Source of the DNA: Acidobacteriaceae bacterium | GTDB taxonomy: Bacteria > Acidobacteriota > Terriglobia > Terriglobales > Acidobacteriaceae | Reading direction: 5' to 3' | NCBI GenBank assembly: GCA_903642265.1 | Contig: CAHJWN010000001.1 | Span: 98,927 to 162,926, forward strand | DNA: 64,000 nt | Program-made: the position numbers and the translations under genes | The notes under the pieces: model-generated | Database searches by the model: none | Told to the model about the DNA's origin: nothing | Seen by the model: the letters and a program-made list of their open reading frames with translations, nothing else | In this document: piece by piece, positions 15,820 through 24,858 of the stretch | Position numbering within the stretch: the first letter of the stretch is position 1 | Layout: every line of letters starts with the position of its first letter

Positions 15820-18759
15820 ATGCAATACAAGTCCGGCAACCAGATTCGCGAAGATTTCCTGCGCTTTTTCGAAACCAAGGGGCACCGCCGCGTGCACTCG
15901 TCTTCGCTCGTTCCACAGAACGACCCGACGCTGCTATTTACCAACGCCGGCATGAACCAGTTCAAGGACGTCTTCCTAGGTGCCGAGCGCCGCGACTACT
16001 CCCGCGCCGCCTCTTCGCAGAAGTGCGTGCGCGCCGGCGGCAAGCATAACGACCTTGAAAACGTCGGCTTCACCCGCCGCCATCACACCTTCTTCGAGAT
16101 GCTCGGCAACTTCAGCTTTGGCGACTACTTCAAGCGCGAGGCCATCGCCTACGCCTGGGAACTGCTGACCTCGTCGCAGTGGTTCGGCATTGACCCGGCG
16201 AAGCTCTACGTGACCATCTTCGAAGGCGATGCATGTGTACCGCGCGACGATGAAGCCGAGCGGCTATGGATTGAGACGGGCGTTCCGGCTGAGCGGATCT
16301 TCGAGATGCCCGGCAAGGACAACTTCTGGCAGATGGGCGAGACCGGCCCCTGCGGACCATGCTCCGAGATCTTCTACGACCTTGGTCCTGCCGCCAGCGA
16401 ACACCTCGACGCGGACGGCCAGCCTGTCGATAAGCCCTTCCCGGAAGACGAGCAACGTTACGTCGAGATCTGGAACCTTGTCTTCATGCAGTTCGACCGG
16501 ACGATCACGGCGGAAGGCCCGCACCTCACACCGCTGCCCAAACCTTCTATTGATACCGGCATGGGTCTTGAACGCATTGCCGCCGTCCTGCAGGGCGTCA
16601 TTTCGAACTACGAGACAGACCTCTTCACGCCGCTGTTGGCTCGCGCCGTCGAACTCACCAACTTCTCCCTGGTTGCGTCACAAGTATCCACGGAACCAGG
16701 TGCCCCATTCAATCTGTCAGCTTCATCGTCAGAATGGGTGGGCAATCGAGCAGAGCGAGACCGCGCTCCTCAGTCCAGCGACAGGCTCTCCACTCTCGCC
16801 GAAGCCGCCCTCTCCGACGCCAAGGGCTTCGCCTCGCTCCGCATCATCGCCGACCACGCTCGCGCCGCGACGTTCCTCATCTCGGATGGAGTGAACCCCG
16901 CAAACGAAGGTCGGGGATATGTGCTGCGGAAGATCCTACGTCGGGGTATCCGCCACGGCCGTCTGCTTGGGCAAGAGCAGCCATTTATGCACGAGATGGT
17001 TCTTGCGGTTCGCGACGAAATGCAGGTGGCCTATCCGGAACTTACGCAAACTGCGGAACGCGTCGCAAAGGTTGTGCTTGCTGAAGAAGAGCAGTTTGGG
17101 CGAGTAATCGCAACTGGGGCGTTGAAGCTTGAAGCAAGTATCGAGGCTGCCAAAGCGGAATTTGCAATCAATAGCTCTCCCGCTTTCGAAGACTCGATGC
17201 AATCCCACGGGATAGATCCTGAAGGCTTACTAAGTGCGCCCTCATTGAGACGCCCTTTACTGTCAGGCTTTATCGGCTTCTATTTATATGAGACTTTCGG
17301 CCTTCCCTTGGATTTCATCGTCGACGCAGTGCGCGACGCAGAAGTAGATTTCGATTTCGAGGGTTTCGAACTTACGAAAGCTGAAGAGCAAGCGCGCGCC
17401 CGCGCTTCCTGGAAGGGTGGCTCGCAGAAGTCGGCGTCGCCTGCCTTCCGCGAGCTCCCCAAGACCGAGTTCGAGGGCTACACCGCTCTGCGCGTCAACG
17501 GCGCACGCATTCTCGCCCTGGTAAAAGATGGGCTGGGCGTTCCTGCACTACAAGCGGGCGAGAAAGGCGAGGCCGTGCTCGACGCGACCAGCTTCTACGC
17601 CGACTCCGGCGGCCAGGTCGGCGACATCGGCCACCTTTACGCAGGCGGATCACACAGCCAGAGCACAGTCGTCGCCGACGTAAGCGGCGCGACCAAGCCG
17701 GTGCAGGGTGTCTTCGCGCATCGAATTACCGCGAAGCAGCCGCTTGCCGTCGGCGATGTTGTTGACACGGTCGTCGACCGCGACAACCGCCTCGCCACGG
17801 AACGCAACCACACCGGCACACACCTGCTCCACGCAGCCTTGCGCCAGGTACTCGGAACGCACGTCAAGCAGGCCGGCTCGCTGAACGACGCGACCCGCCT
17901 CCGCTTCGACTTCTCGCACTTTGCTGGCATCGCAGAGCCGGAGCTCCGTGACGTGGAAGCCATCGTGAACCACCAGGTGCTTGCAAACGAGAAAGTCGAA
18001 ACCATGGTCGACGTACCCATCGATGTCGCCGTGAACGAGCTGGGCGCCATGGCACTCTTCGGCGAAAAGTATGGCGACCGCGTGCGCGTGGTCAAGATCG
18101 GCAATTTCTCGACCGAGCTCTGCGGCGGGACACACACCGGAGCGACCGGCGAGATTGGCCTGATCAAGATCACCGGCGAGAATTCCGTATCGTCGGGCGT
18201 ACGACGCGTCGAAGCGCTCTCCGGCACCGGCGCGCTCTCCGAATTCCGCCGCGACTTCGATCTCTCCCGCACCGTTGCGCAGCTGGCTGGCACCAGCAGC
18301 CCCGACGCTTTGCGCAGCAAGCTCTCCGGACAGGAAGACGAGCTAAAGAAGCTCCGCCGCGAGCTCGACCAGCTTCGCATGAAGGCCGCAAGCGCTTCGG
18401 TCTCAGACGTCGCATCGTCCGCAGTCGAGGTAAAGGGCGTGAAAGTCCTTACGCAGCGCGTCGACTCGCTTGAGAAATCACAGATGCGTGATCTCGTCGA
18501 TCAGCTTCGCACCAAACTTGGCTCGGGCGTGGTTGTGCTCGGCGCGGCTGCTGAAGGTAAAGTGACGCTGATCGTCGGTGTGACCAAGGACCTGACCGGG
18601 AAGCTGCAGGCCGGGAAGATCGTCGGGCTGCTTGCCGCCAAGGTGGGCGGCAAAGGCGGCGGGCGACCTGATCTGGCCGAGGCCGGCGGATCAGATGCAG
18701 GCGCACTGGACGCTACCCTAACCAGCTCGCCTTCTTTGGTTGGCCAGCTCTTGGCCTAG
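15820..18759 (+). CDS. alaS: Alanyl-tRNA synthetase with two loop insertions
   Basis: Charges tRNA-Ala. ATG 15820 is preferred to TTG 15811 because [17 protein letters not shown] matches the usual family start. Class II motifs are present: motif 2 around [20 protein letters not shown] and motif 3 [15 protein letters not shown] near residue 246. The editing domain has His664 and His668 in [10 protein letters not shown], and Cys768 and His772 in CGGTHTG. A coiled coil at about 830-860 leads to the C-Ala domain with [12 protein letters not shown]. At 979 residues it is about 100 longer than the usual 875. The excess is mostly two insertions: about 50 Ser/Glu-rich residues at 16660-16815 before [14 protein letters not shown], and about 35 residues at 17155-17271 before [13 protein letters not shown]. 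No frameshift is seen. Confidence 0.97.
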   Translation: MQYKSGNQIREDFLRFFETKGHRRVHSSSLVPQNDPTLLFTNAGMNQFKDVFLGAERRDYSRAASSQKCVRAGGKHNDLENVGFTRRHHTFFEMLGNFSFGDYFKREAIAYAWELLTSSQWFGIDPAKLYVTIFEGDACVPRDDEAERLWIETGVPAERIFEMPGKDNFWQMGETGPCGPCSEIFYDLGPAASEHLDADGQPVDKPFPEDEQRYVEIWNLVFMQFDRTITAEGPHLTPLPKPSIDTGMGLERIAAVLQGVISNYETDLFTPLLARAVELTNFSLVASQVSTEPGAPFNLSASSSEWVGNRAERDRAPQSSDRLSTLAEAALSDAKGFASLRIIADHARAATFLISDGVNPANEGRGYVLRKILRRGIRHGRLLGQEQPFMHEMVLAVRDEMQVAYPELTQTAERVAKVVLAEEEQFGRVIATGALKLEASIEAAKAEFAINSSPAFEDSMQSHGIDPEGLLSAPSLRRPLLSGFIGFYLYETFGLPLDFIVDAVRDAEVDFDFEGFELTKAEEQARARASWKGGSQKSASPAFRELPKTEFEGYTALRVNGARILALVKDGLGVPALQAGEKGEAVLDATSFYADSGGQVGDIGHLYAGGSHSQSTVVADVSGATKPVQGVFAHRITAKQPLAVGDVVDTVVDRDNRLATERNHTGTHLLHAALRQVLGTHVKQAGSLNDATRLRFDFSHFAGIAEPELRDVEAIVNHQVLANEKVETMVDVPIDVAVNELGAMALFGEKYGDRVRVVKIGNFSTELCGGTHTGATGEIGLIKITGENSVSSGVRRVEALSGTGALSEFRRDFDLSRTVAQLAGTSSPDALRSKLSGQEDELKKLRRELDQLRMKAASASVSDVASSAVEVKGVKVLTQRVDSLEKSQMRDLVDQLRTKLGSGVVVLGAAAEGKVTLIVGVTKDLTGKLQAGKIVGLLAAKVGGKGGGRPDLAEAGGSDAGALDATLTSSPSLVGQLLA

Positions 18760-18862
18760 GCGCCGTTCCAGAATGAGGTACCGCCGGGAGTACCCCTACC
18801 GGATTGGAACAGCCTTCCGCCCCGGGCCCGCTTAAACTATCCCCAACGGGTGCTCTGCCAAA

Positions 18863-21130
18863 TTGCTCTGGATCTCCCCATCTCGAACTCGCCCACGCCG
18901 GGCCGCCGCGTTCTGCGTGCTGTTCGCGGCAGCCGCCTCGACACACCCTGCGTGGACGAGTAGCTCGCAGCACCCGGCTCCAGCGAGCCCGTGGGAGCAG
19001 GCCGAGCACGCTCGTGAAGACCTCGAGGCCACACCGCCAGACACCCGCACGAAGGCCGACTATGCCGCTACGATGGACCGCTTTCGCGATCTTTACCATG
19101 CGAGCCCGCGCGACATCCACGCTGCAGCCAGCGTCTATGCCGTCGCAGAGCTACTGGCTGAACAGGGCCGCAGCCTTCACGATCTGAAGAGCCTCAAGGC
19201 CGCCATCGGCCAGTATGAATTCCTGCGTATTCAGTATCCGGGCAGTAGCCTGCGCGTGGCGGCGCTTCTTGCTGAAGCACAGATCGAGGCCAACGATCTC
19301 AGCGACGAATCCGCCGCGAAAGAGCGCTACAAACTGCTGCTGAATCAGTACCCGCACAGCCAGCAAGCGGAGGAGGCGAGCGCTGGACTCAGCAGCATCG
19401 CAAGCGGCAGTTCGCGTGCTCCGGCCATCAAGTCTGCGCCTCCAGCGCCTGCCATCGCCATAGTTAGAGCAACGCCGGTTCCTGTCCAACGCTCACAAAT
19501 CGACAGCGTGGGCGAGCGTGGCTCAGCCCACACTGAAGAGACACTCGCCGAAGACGCAGCAATCCCAAGCCCGCTCGATGGCAATGCTGTGCCCGTCTCC
19601 ACGCACAAGTTACCGCAACATGCCGGCCCGCCTGCACAGGTTAAAGGAATTCGTCACTGGTCGACACCGACCTATACCCGGGTCGCTATCGATCTCGGCG
19701 ATGACGTGCAATTCGAGGCTGCTCGTGTTCCCAGTCCTGATCGCATCTACTTCGACCTGCACAACACGCGGCTCTCGCCGGAGCTCGTAGGCAAGAGCTT
19801 CGCCGTCACCGATGATGGCTTCCTAAAAAAGATCCGTGCCGCGCAGTTCTCCGACAACATGACACGCGTTGTTCTCGACGTAAATGATGTTTCGGAGTAT
19901 TCGGCTTTCCTGCTCCCCAACCCGTACCGGCTGATCATCGACATCCATGGCGGCGCCAGGACGACCGGCCCTGCAAGCTCGCAGGCAGCGCTCACCACGG
20001 CACCGGCGCCTCAACCTGAGCTAAGCATCCGGCGGCCAACCGGTAGCAGCCTCCCCAGCACGCCGCTCACCTCGGGCAAGCCGGCTTCAACGGTGCCCAA
20101 TACCGTTGCGGTCCGCTCCACCACCTTGGCCGAGGTGGCTACGCTGAGCCAGCAGCCGGGCAAGGTGGAAGCGACAACGCGTCCAACTTCGCAGCCAATA
20201 TCGGCCGTAGTTGCCGACCGGCCGAAAGCCTCGCTGCCCGCAAGCACTCCTTCGTCTCCGATCCCGGCACCGACCGATAAAGCCGCAAAGAAGAAGACCA
20301 GGCCCTCCGATGGCTTGATCGCGGGTGACGCGCTTCCTGCCCGCGCCGCCGTTCCAACGGCTGACGGCTCTACCTCGCTCGTCCGGGCGCTTGGGTTGAA
20401 GATCGGCCGCATCGTCATCGACGCCGGCCACGGCGGCCACGACTCCGGCACCATCGGCGCCGATGGCATTGAAGAGAAGGACGTCGTCCTCGATGTTGCT
20501 CTGCGCCTGGGCAAGCTGCTGCACGAGCGCCTGAACGCGGAGATCGTCTACACCCGGTCGGACGACACCTTTATTCCGCTTGAGACCCGCACGGCCATCG
20601 CCAATAAGGCGCAGGCAGATCTATTCATCTCGATCCACGCCAACTCCTCAGATGACCCCACAGCGCGCGGCGTCGAGACGTACTACCTCAACTTCACAAC
20701 CTCGCCCGATGCCCTGCAGACTGCGGCGCGAGAGAACGCCGTGTCGAACCAGTCGATTCATCAACTCAGCGACCTCGTCAAAAAGATCACGCTGCGCGAC
20801 AAGATTGACGAGTCACGTGAGTTCGCGTCGGACGTGGAGGACAGCCTCTACACGGGCCTCCAAAAAGGCAATGCTGGACTAAAGAATCGCGGCGTTAAGA
20901 AGGCGCCGTTTGTTGTGTTGATCGGCGCTAATATGCCATCCATTCTTGCCGAGATCTCCTTCGTCACTAATCCGCGAGATGCCAGCCAATTGCTGGAGCC
21001 GGAGTATCGCGAACGCGTCGCCGAAAGCCTCTACAAGGGCGTTGCTCGGTATGAGGCAGGCTTGAGCGGAGTAAAAACCACCACGCTCCGCGCCAGTGCG
21101 AACACAAAACCAAATTCGCTTGGCCGCTGA
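18863..21130 (+). CDS. Exported N-acetylmuramoyl-L-alanine amidase (AMIN plus Amidase_3)
   Basis: Cleaves the bond between MurNAc and the stem-peptide L-Ala in peptidoglycan, typically at division sites. A TTG start gives a basic N-terminus and signal peptide (about 1-30, RRAAAFCVLFAAAASTHPAW). Residues 60-180 are TPR-like helices (DLKSLKAAIGQYEFLRIQYP). An AMIN domain spans about 258-363 (IRHWSTPTYTRVAIDLGDDV, then LIIDIHG). A long Pro/Ser/Thr linker precedes the zinc amidase domain at 514-735. Zinc-site residues are His523 (DAGHGGHD), Glu538 and His592 (SIHAN), with catalytic Glu697 (LAEISFVTN). The TPR-AMIN-amidase order is longer than AmiC of enterobacteria (about 417 residues). It stands alone, about 100 bases after alaS. 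Confidence 0.93.
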   Translation: MLWISPSRTRPRRAAAFCVLFAAAASTHPAWTSSSQHPAPASPWEQAEHAREDLEATPPDTRTKADYAATMDRFRDLYHASPRDIHAAASVYAVAELLAEQGRSLHDLKSLKAAIGQYEFLRIQYPGSSLRVAALLAEAQIEANDLSDESAAKERYKLLLNQYPHSQQAEEASAGLSSIASGSSRAPAIKSAPPAPAIAIVRATPVPVQRSQIDSVGERGSAHTEETLAEDAAIPSPLDGNAVPVSTHKLPQHAGPPAQVKGIRHWSTPTYTRVAIDLGDDVQFEAARVPSPDRIYFDLHNTRLSPELVGKSFAVTDDGFLKKIRAAQFSDNMTRVVLDVNDVSEYSAFLLPNPYRLIIDIHGGARTTGPASSQAALTTAPAPQPELSIRRPTGSSLPSTPLTSGKPASTVPNTVAVRSTTLAEVATLSQQPGKVEATTRPTSQPISAVVADRPKASLPASTPSSPIPAPTDKAAKKKTRPSDGLIAGDALPARAAVPTADGSTSLVRALGLKIGRIVIDAGHGGHDSGTIGADGIEEKDVVLDVALRLGKLLHERLNAEIVYTRSDDTFIPLETRTAIANKAQADLFISIHANSSDDPTARGVETYYLNFTTSPDALQTAARENAVSNQSIHQLSDLVKKITLRDKIDESREFASDVEDSLYTGLQKGNAGLKNRGVKKAPFVVLIGANMPSILAEISFVTNPRDASQLLEPEYRERVAESLYKGVARYEAGLSGVKTTTLRASANTKPNSLGR

Positions 21131-21191
21131 GGGTGGACCAGGACTGGCCCAAGTGCTCACGATCCGGCCAAAGTGGTAGTCTGACCGGGAT

Positions 21192-22340
21192 ATGCGTTTC
21201 AAGTTCCTCTTCCGACCACTGCTCGGCGTTTCCCTCCTTCTAGCGATTTCACCTGCCTTCGGGCAGTCTCCCGCCAAGACATCTGTCACCCTGGTCGAGC
21301 CAGCTGCCCCATTACTGCCAAAACAGTTTGGATCATGGCAGCAGCAGGCAGATCTTGCGGCCGCCGCCGGACCGGATGCGACCGCGAAAGATGTGCTGCT
21401 TGAAGACGGCCTCGCACGCTTTGCTGCTTCCTCATATAAACGGGACAGCAGCGCCGAAACTATCGACATCAAGGCGTACCAGTTTGCTGACGCAACCGGC
21501 GCTTTCTCGGCATTCACCTACTTGCGCAGCCCCGAAGACCGCCCCCTCACTGCACCGCCACTTGGGACAAGCGCCGTTCAGAAGGGCGACTCACTCCTCA
21601 TCTGGAACGGAGTCTCGGTGATTGCTGCAGCGTTTCAGGGCGGTCGCCACTTTGCCGATCTGAGCGATCTAGTGTCGCTGATGCCCAAGGCAAGCGGCGC
21701 GAAGGGTCTTTCGCCCTTGCTTCCGACCATGCTTCCCGCGAAGGGTCTGGAGGCCGAAACCCTGAAGTACTCTCTCGGTTCCGCAGGCTACGAGCAGATG
21801 GGGGGTCTCCTGCCCGCGTCCATCATTGGCTTCGACAAGAGCGCCGAGGTGGCGACCGCGAAGTACACCGGGCGCGGAACCCTAACCCTGCTGCTCTATC
21901 CAACTCCGCAGATTGCCGGAGACCATGGCCGCCAGATCGAAGCGGAGTTGAATAAGCAGATCGCTGCAGGGCATTCCTTTGGGACGGTGAAGCTGCGGCG
22001 CGAAGGTTCGCTGGTGGTGCTTGCCACGGGTGCCTGGACGCCGGCCCAGGCAAAGGCTATCGCCGAAAGCACGCATCTCGATGAGCAACTGTCGTGGAAC
22101 AAGCCGATGCCGCTGGAGTTCCACGCCGAGGTGCAGAAGACCGCCAGTCTGCTCACCAGCATTCTGCAGCTGAGCGGAGCCCTGGCGCTGATCGCCCTGG
22201 TGCTTGGTTTCTTCTTTGGCGGAGGCCGTGCCACGATCCGTGTGCTGCAGGGGAAACCTGCCGCAACCGAACCCGAGTTCCTGCGTATCAACCTGCGCGG
22301 GGCTCCCGGCGAGACTACCACCTACAAGCCATTGCGCTAA
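21192..22340 (+). CDS. DUF6599-type secreted/membrane-anchored protein
   Basis: A signal peptide (residues 1-25, LLGVSLLLAISPAFGQ) is followed by a globular extracytoplasmic part. This contains the recurrent acidobacterial pattern of LLPKQFGSWQ, then AYQFADATGAFSAFTYLR near residue 95-112, and a second half with a similar layout. One transmembrane helix near the end (about 315-337, SILQLSGALALIALVLGFFF) leads to a short cytoplasmic tail. I associate this pattern with DUF6599, a domain of unknown function. No catalytic motif was found. It follows the amidase by 61 bases on the same strand. Confidence 0.72.
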   Translation: MRFKFLFRPLLGVSLLLAISPAFGQSPAKTSVTLVEPAAPLLPKQFGSWQQQADLAAAAGPDATAKDVLLEDGLARFAASSYKRDSSAETIDIKAYQFADATGAFSAFTYLRSPEDRPLTAPPLGTSAVQKGDSLLIWNGVSVIAAAFQGGRHFADLSDLVSLMPKASGAKGLSPLLPTMLPAKGLEAETLKYSLGSAGYEQMGGLLPASIIGFDKSAEVATAKYTGRGTLTLLLYPTPQIAGDHGRQIEAELNKQIAAGHSFGTVKLRREGSLVVLATGAWTPAQAKAIAESTHLDEQLSWNKPMPLEFHAEVQKTASLLTSILQLSGALALIALVLGFFFGGGRATIRVLQGKPAATEPEFLRINLRGAPGETTTYKPLR

Positions 22341-22523
22341 ACAGAACTTCGTAGAGCAAGGTTTGCACCGCAGGCTGTGCACCCCGTCCCCTAACGCGCT
22401 CATTTGAATCAGGTTGATGACTTCAGCTACTCGCCTAAAGCGAACCTTAGGCGAAGATGCACCTTAGATCAAGGCTCGTTAACTCATTGCACAATAACGA
22501 CTTACCAGGCTGATCTTTTCGTC

Positions 22524-22552
22524 TTGACACGGTATTTCTCAAATCTTAGTAT
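22524..22552 (+). promoter_or_regulatory. Sigma70-type promoter
   Basis: TTGACA (22524-22529), a 17-base spacer and TAGTAT (22547-22552): a perfect -35 with a 4-of-6 -10. Transcription would begin near 22559, about 170 bases before the DUF2157 start at 22728. Confidence 0.6.
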
Positions 22553-22604
22553 GCGGTCAGAAAGTTCTAATGGCTTTGCCTCCGTTGGAACTGTTCTCCC
22601 TAGT

Positions 22605-22646
22605 GAAGAGGCTGCCCTGTTGCCGGGCGGCCTCTTCCTGTCTTTC
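22605..22646 (+). terminator. Terminator-like hairpin (attenuator or end of a small RNA)
   Basis: GAAGAGGCTGCCC (22605-22617) pairs with GGGCGGCCTCTTC (22625-22637) through 13 pairs including one U-G, with a 7-base loop, followed by CTGTCTTTC. The U-run is interrupted, so termination may be partial. It lies about 46 bases after the predicted transcription start and 80 bases before the next gene. Confidence 0.6.
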
Positions 22647-22727
22647 AGCCCTGAAAACCTACCTCCTTTGCTCGCTGCCGGATACTCCTTGTCGGTTGCC
22701 TCCCTGTCTGGTTTACTGGCAGCAATC

Positions 22728-23888
22728 ATGCAAAAGACAGAGGAGTACCTTGCGAGGTGGCAGAGCGCCGGCCTGCTCAACGAGCAGACAGCCACGTCCA
22801 TTCGAGCGTACGAAGCCCTGCAAGCAAGGCCCAAAGGTCAACAGTGGCAGGTGCTGGTGGCACTCATCCTGGGTGCGATCCTGCTCGCCGCGGGGGTGCT
22901 ACTTTTCGTGGCGGCGCATTGGGAAGACGTCTCGCCGGCGGTTCGCCTGGGCATGGTGCTGACGATGCTGGTCTTCTTCCACGGACTTGGCATGGTGATG
23001 CGACAGCGCTTCTCCGGCTTTGCCACCGCAATGCATGCGGTGGGTACGATCTCTGCCGGCGCGGCCATTGCGCTGGTCGGACAGATCTTTAACATGCAGG
23101 AGCACTGGCCTGCTGCGGTGATGTTGTGGGCGGCATGCGCGGCCTCCGGATGGCTTCTGCTGCGAGACCAATTTCAGCAGACGCTGACATTGCTGCTTAT
23201 TCCGGCCTGGATCGTCTCTGAGTGGTCTGAACGCACAGATGGCTACAGCAGCGCGACGATCTTCCTTGCTCGTATCGGACTGGTTGTTGGCGTGGTCTAT
23301 TTGACTGCGTTCTTCCGATCGCAAAAGCGCGCCGTTTTCGGTGTTTTGTTTGCTGTGGGCGCTGTCCTCGTGCCGGTGAGTATCGGCTTTCTGGCCGAGG
23401 AGGCCTGGCGAAGCGCTTATGGAGAACAGTGGGGCGCGGTCCCGGATATGTATCGCTTTATCGCCTACGGCATCATGGCCGTTGCGGTGATCGCAGGAGG
23501 CTTGCATGATCGATGGAGCGTTCCGCCGGCGTTGATAGGTGTTGGGCTGGCGTTTGCGCTGCCCTGGTCACAGCGAGTGAGCATGGAAAACGCCAATGGA
23601 TCTCCGTACTCGCACACGGAACCGAACCTGCTTACATATGCGATGGTTGCGGTCGCAGCGATTCTGCTGGTTGCCTGGGGCGTGCGGTTCGCATCGAAGG
23701 CGCTTGTGAACTACGGCATGGTTGCCTTTGCGCTGACTGTCATGTGGTTCTACTTTTCGAGCGTTATGGACAAGCTGGGCCGCTCGCTCGGCCTGATAGG
23801 GTTGGGCGTTCTCTTTCTTGCTGGCGGCTGGGCGCTGGAACAAACGCGTCGAAGGCTGGTGCAGAGCATGGCTGGAGGTGTGGCGTGA
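22728..23888 (+). CDS. DUF2157 family polytopic membrane protein
   Basis: ATG 22728 is chosen because the DUF2157 N-terminal helix (LARWQSAGLLNEQTATSIRA) starts right after it and the upstream frame carries a promoter and hairpin. About ten to twelve transmembrane helices follow, including LVALILGAILLAAGVLLFVA and the motif AAHWEDVSPAVRLG typical of the family. The stop overlaps the GTG of a GDYXXLXY-domain gene, a known gene pairing in which both products are membrane proteins of unknown role. The leader before it suggests regulation by transcription attenuation or a separate small RNA. Confidence 0.85.
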   Translation: MQKTEEYLARWQSAGLLNEQTATSIRAYEALQARPKGQQWQVLVALILGAILLAAGVLLFVAAHWEDVSPAVRLGMVLTMLVFFHGLGMVMRQRFSGFATAMHAVGTISAGAAIALVGQIFNMQEHWPAAVMLWAACAASGWLLLRDQFQQTLTLLLIPAWIVSEWSERTDGYSSATIFLARIGLVVGVVYLTAFFRSQKRAVFGVLFAVGAVLVPVSIGFLAEEAWRSAYGEQWGAVPDMYRFIAYGIMAVAVIAGGLHDRWSVPPALIGVGLAFALPWSQRVSMENANGSPYSHTEPNLLTYAMVAVAAILLVAWGVRFASKALVNYGMVAFALTVMWFYFSSVMDKLGRSLGLIGLGVLFLAGGWALEQTRRRLVQSMAGGVA

Positions 23889-24442
23889 ACCGGACCGTTG
23901 CAGCAGCGGCCTTGGTGATCGTGCAGGTCGCCCTGGTGGTGAGTATCGCGGGCAAGTACCTGTACGAACGCAGAACCCGCCCGCGCGTCTGGGTGCGGAC
24001 AACGCAGTTCGATCCCAATCAACCGTTGCGCGGGCGGTATCTCGCGCTTCAACTGGTAGTAAATACCTGCGGGCTGCCGCATGATCCGGCACACTTCGCG
24101 CCGGGTTATCGCGTCAACCCCACCAGCATGAGCACGGGCACTTATACCTGGCAAACGTCGCTGGGCCTGCAGGATGGACATCTGGTTCCCAAGCTTAAAG
24201 AACACGCCCGATCGCGCGGAAACCTCGAATCGATTAGCCAATCCGAAGACCGGAGCTGCGAGCGCGTGCCGCTCAACTCGGTGACGGAGTTCTTTATACC
24301 GGATACTGCAAAGCTCCCTTCTCCATTGAGCAAGGGTCAGGAGTTGTGGGTCGAGGTGACGGTGCCGTTCTCCGGCCCACCGCGGCCCATTCAGCTTGCG
24401 CTGTCCGACTCAAGCGGCTTTCATCCACTCTCCTTTCAATAG
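23885..24442 (+). CDS. GDYXXLXY-domain protein
   Basis: GTG at 23885 overlaps the DUF2157 stop (GTGA). The 185-residue product has an N-terminal membrane anchor (about 3-24, VAAAALVIVQVALVVSIAGK). It then carries the domain signature with substitutions, PLRGRYLALQLVV at about 46-58 in place of G-D-Y-x-x-L-x-Y. The rest is a beta-rich extracytoplasmic domain with two cysteines (CGLPH and SCERV) that could form a disulfide. It is thought to act with the DUF2157 membrane protein, with which it is usually paired; the biochemical role is unknown. Confidence 0.8.
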   Translation: MNRTVAAAALVIVQVALVVSIAGKYLYERRTRPRVWVRTTQFDPNQPLRGRYLALQLVVNTCGLPHDPAHFAPGYRVNPTSMSTGTYTWQTSLGLQDGHLVPKLKEHARSRGNLESISQSEDRSCERVPLNSVTEFFIPDTAKLPSPLSKGQELWVEVTVPFSGPPRPIQLALSDSSGFHPLSFQ

Positions 24443-24461
24443 CGGGTTCAGAGTATCGGCA

Positions 24462-24490
24462 TTGCACGCCGGAGACCTTGCCGGTAGACT
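24462..24490 (+). promoter_or_regulatory. Likely sigma70 promoter for tRNA-Thr
   Basis: TTGCAC (24462-24467), 17 bases, TAGACT (24485-24490). Start would be near 24497, giving a leader of about 109 bases before the mature tRNA. No other gene lies between. Confidence 0.5.
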
Positions 24491-24605
24491 GATAAGGTGG
24501 TGCCAGCCCAGCAATGAGTCGGCCACCTCGAAGTGCAGGACTTGTGAGCCTCTGGTTGATCGGCACATCTTGCCCTCAACCATCAAAGACCCGATCTGCA
24601 ATCAA

Positions 24606-24681
<76 letters not shown>

Positions 24682-24858
24682 TTCTCTCCGAATCCGGGAT
24701 TCCCCACAGATGTGCTGGCGCTTGTAAGCGCCTCTATCGTTCTGATCGCCAAGCGTGTGGCTACGTTCGATCGCGGTGGTATTCTCCTCGCAAAGCATCC
24801 ATCCGTAGTCAAGTCACCTGCAGTGCAAAATCGCTGCCATGAGAGGGTATCCGTCCCC

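Larger units (their letters stand above)
22341..22727 (+). other. 387-base leader/intergenic region with promoter and terminator-like hairpin
   Basis: No convincing gene lies here. An open frame continues upstream from the DUF2157 gene to 22404, but its product has no membrane-protein character and it is crossed by a good sigma70-like promoter and a strong hairpin (listed separately). A 7-bp stem-loop (CGCCTAA 22432-22438 with TTAGGCG 22447-22453) lies upstream of the promoter. Confidence 0.6.

Noticed and set aside
22404..22727. N-terminal extension of the DUF2157 frame
   Set aside because: Crossed by a good promoter and hairpin, with no similarity to the DUF2157 start; ATG 22728 preferred.
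22341..22727. 6S RNA or SRP RNA
   Set aside because: No large symmetric bubble and no conserved SRP loop sequence were found; only a single hairpin is evident.
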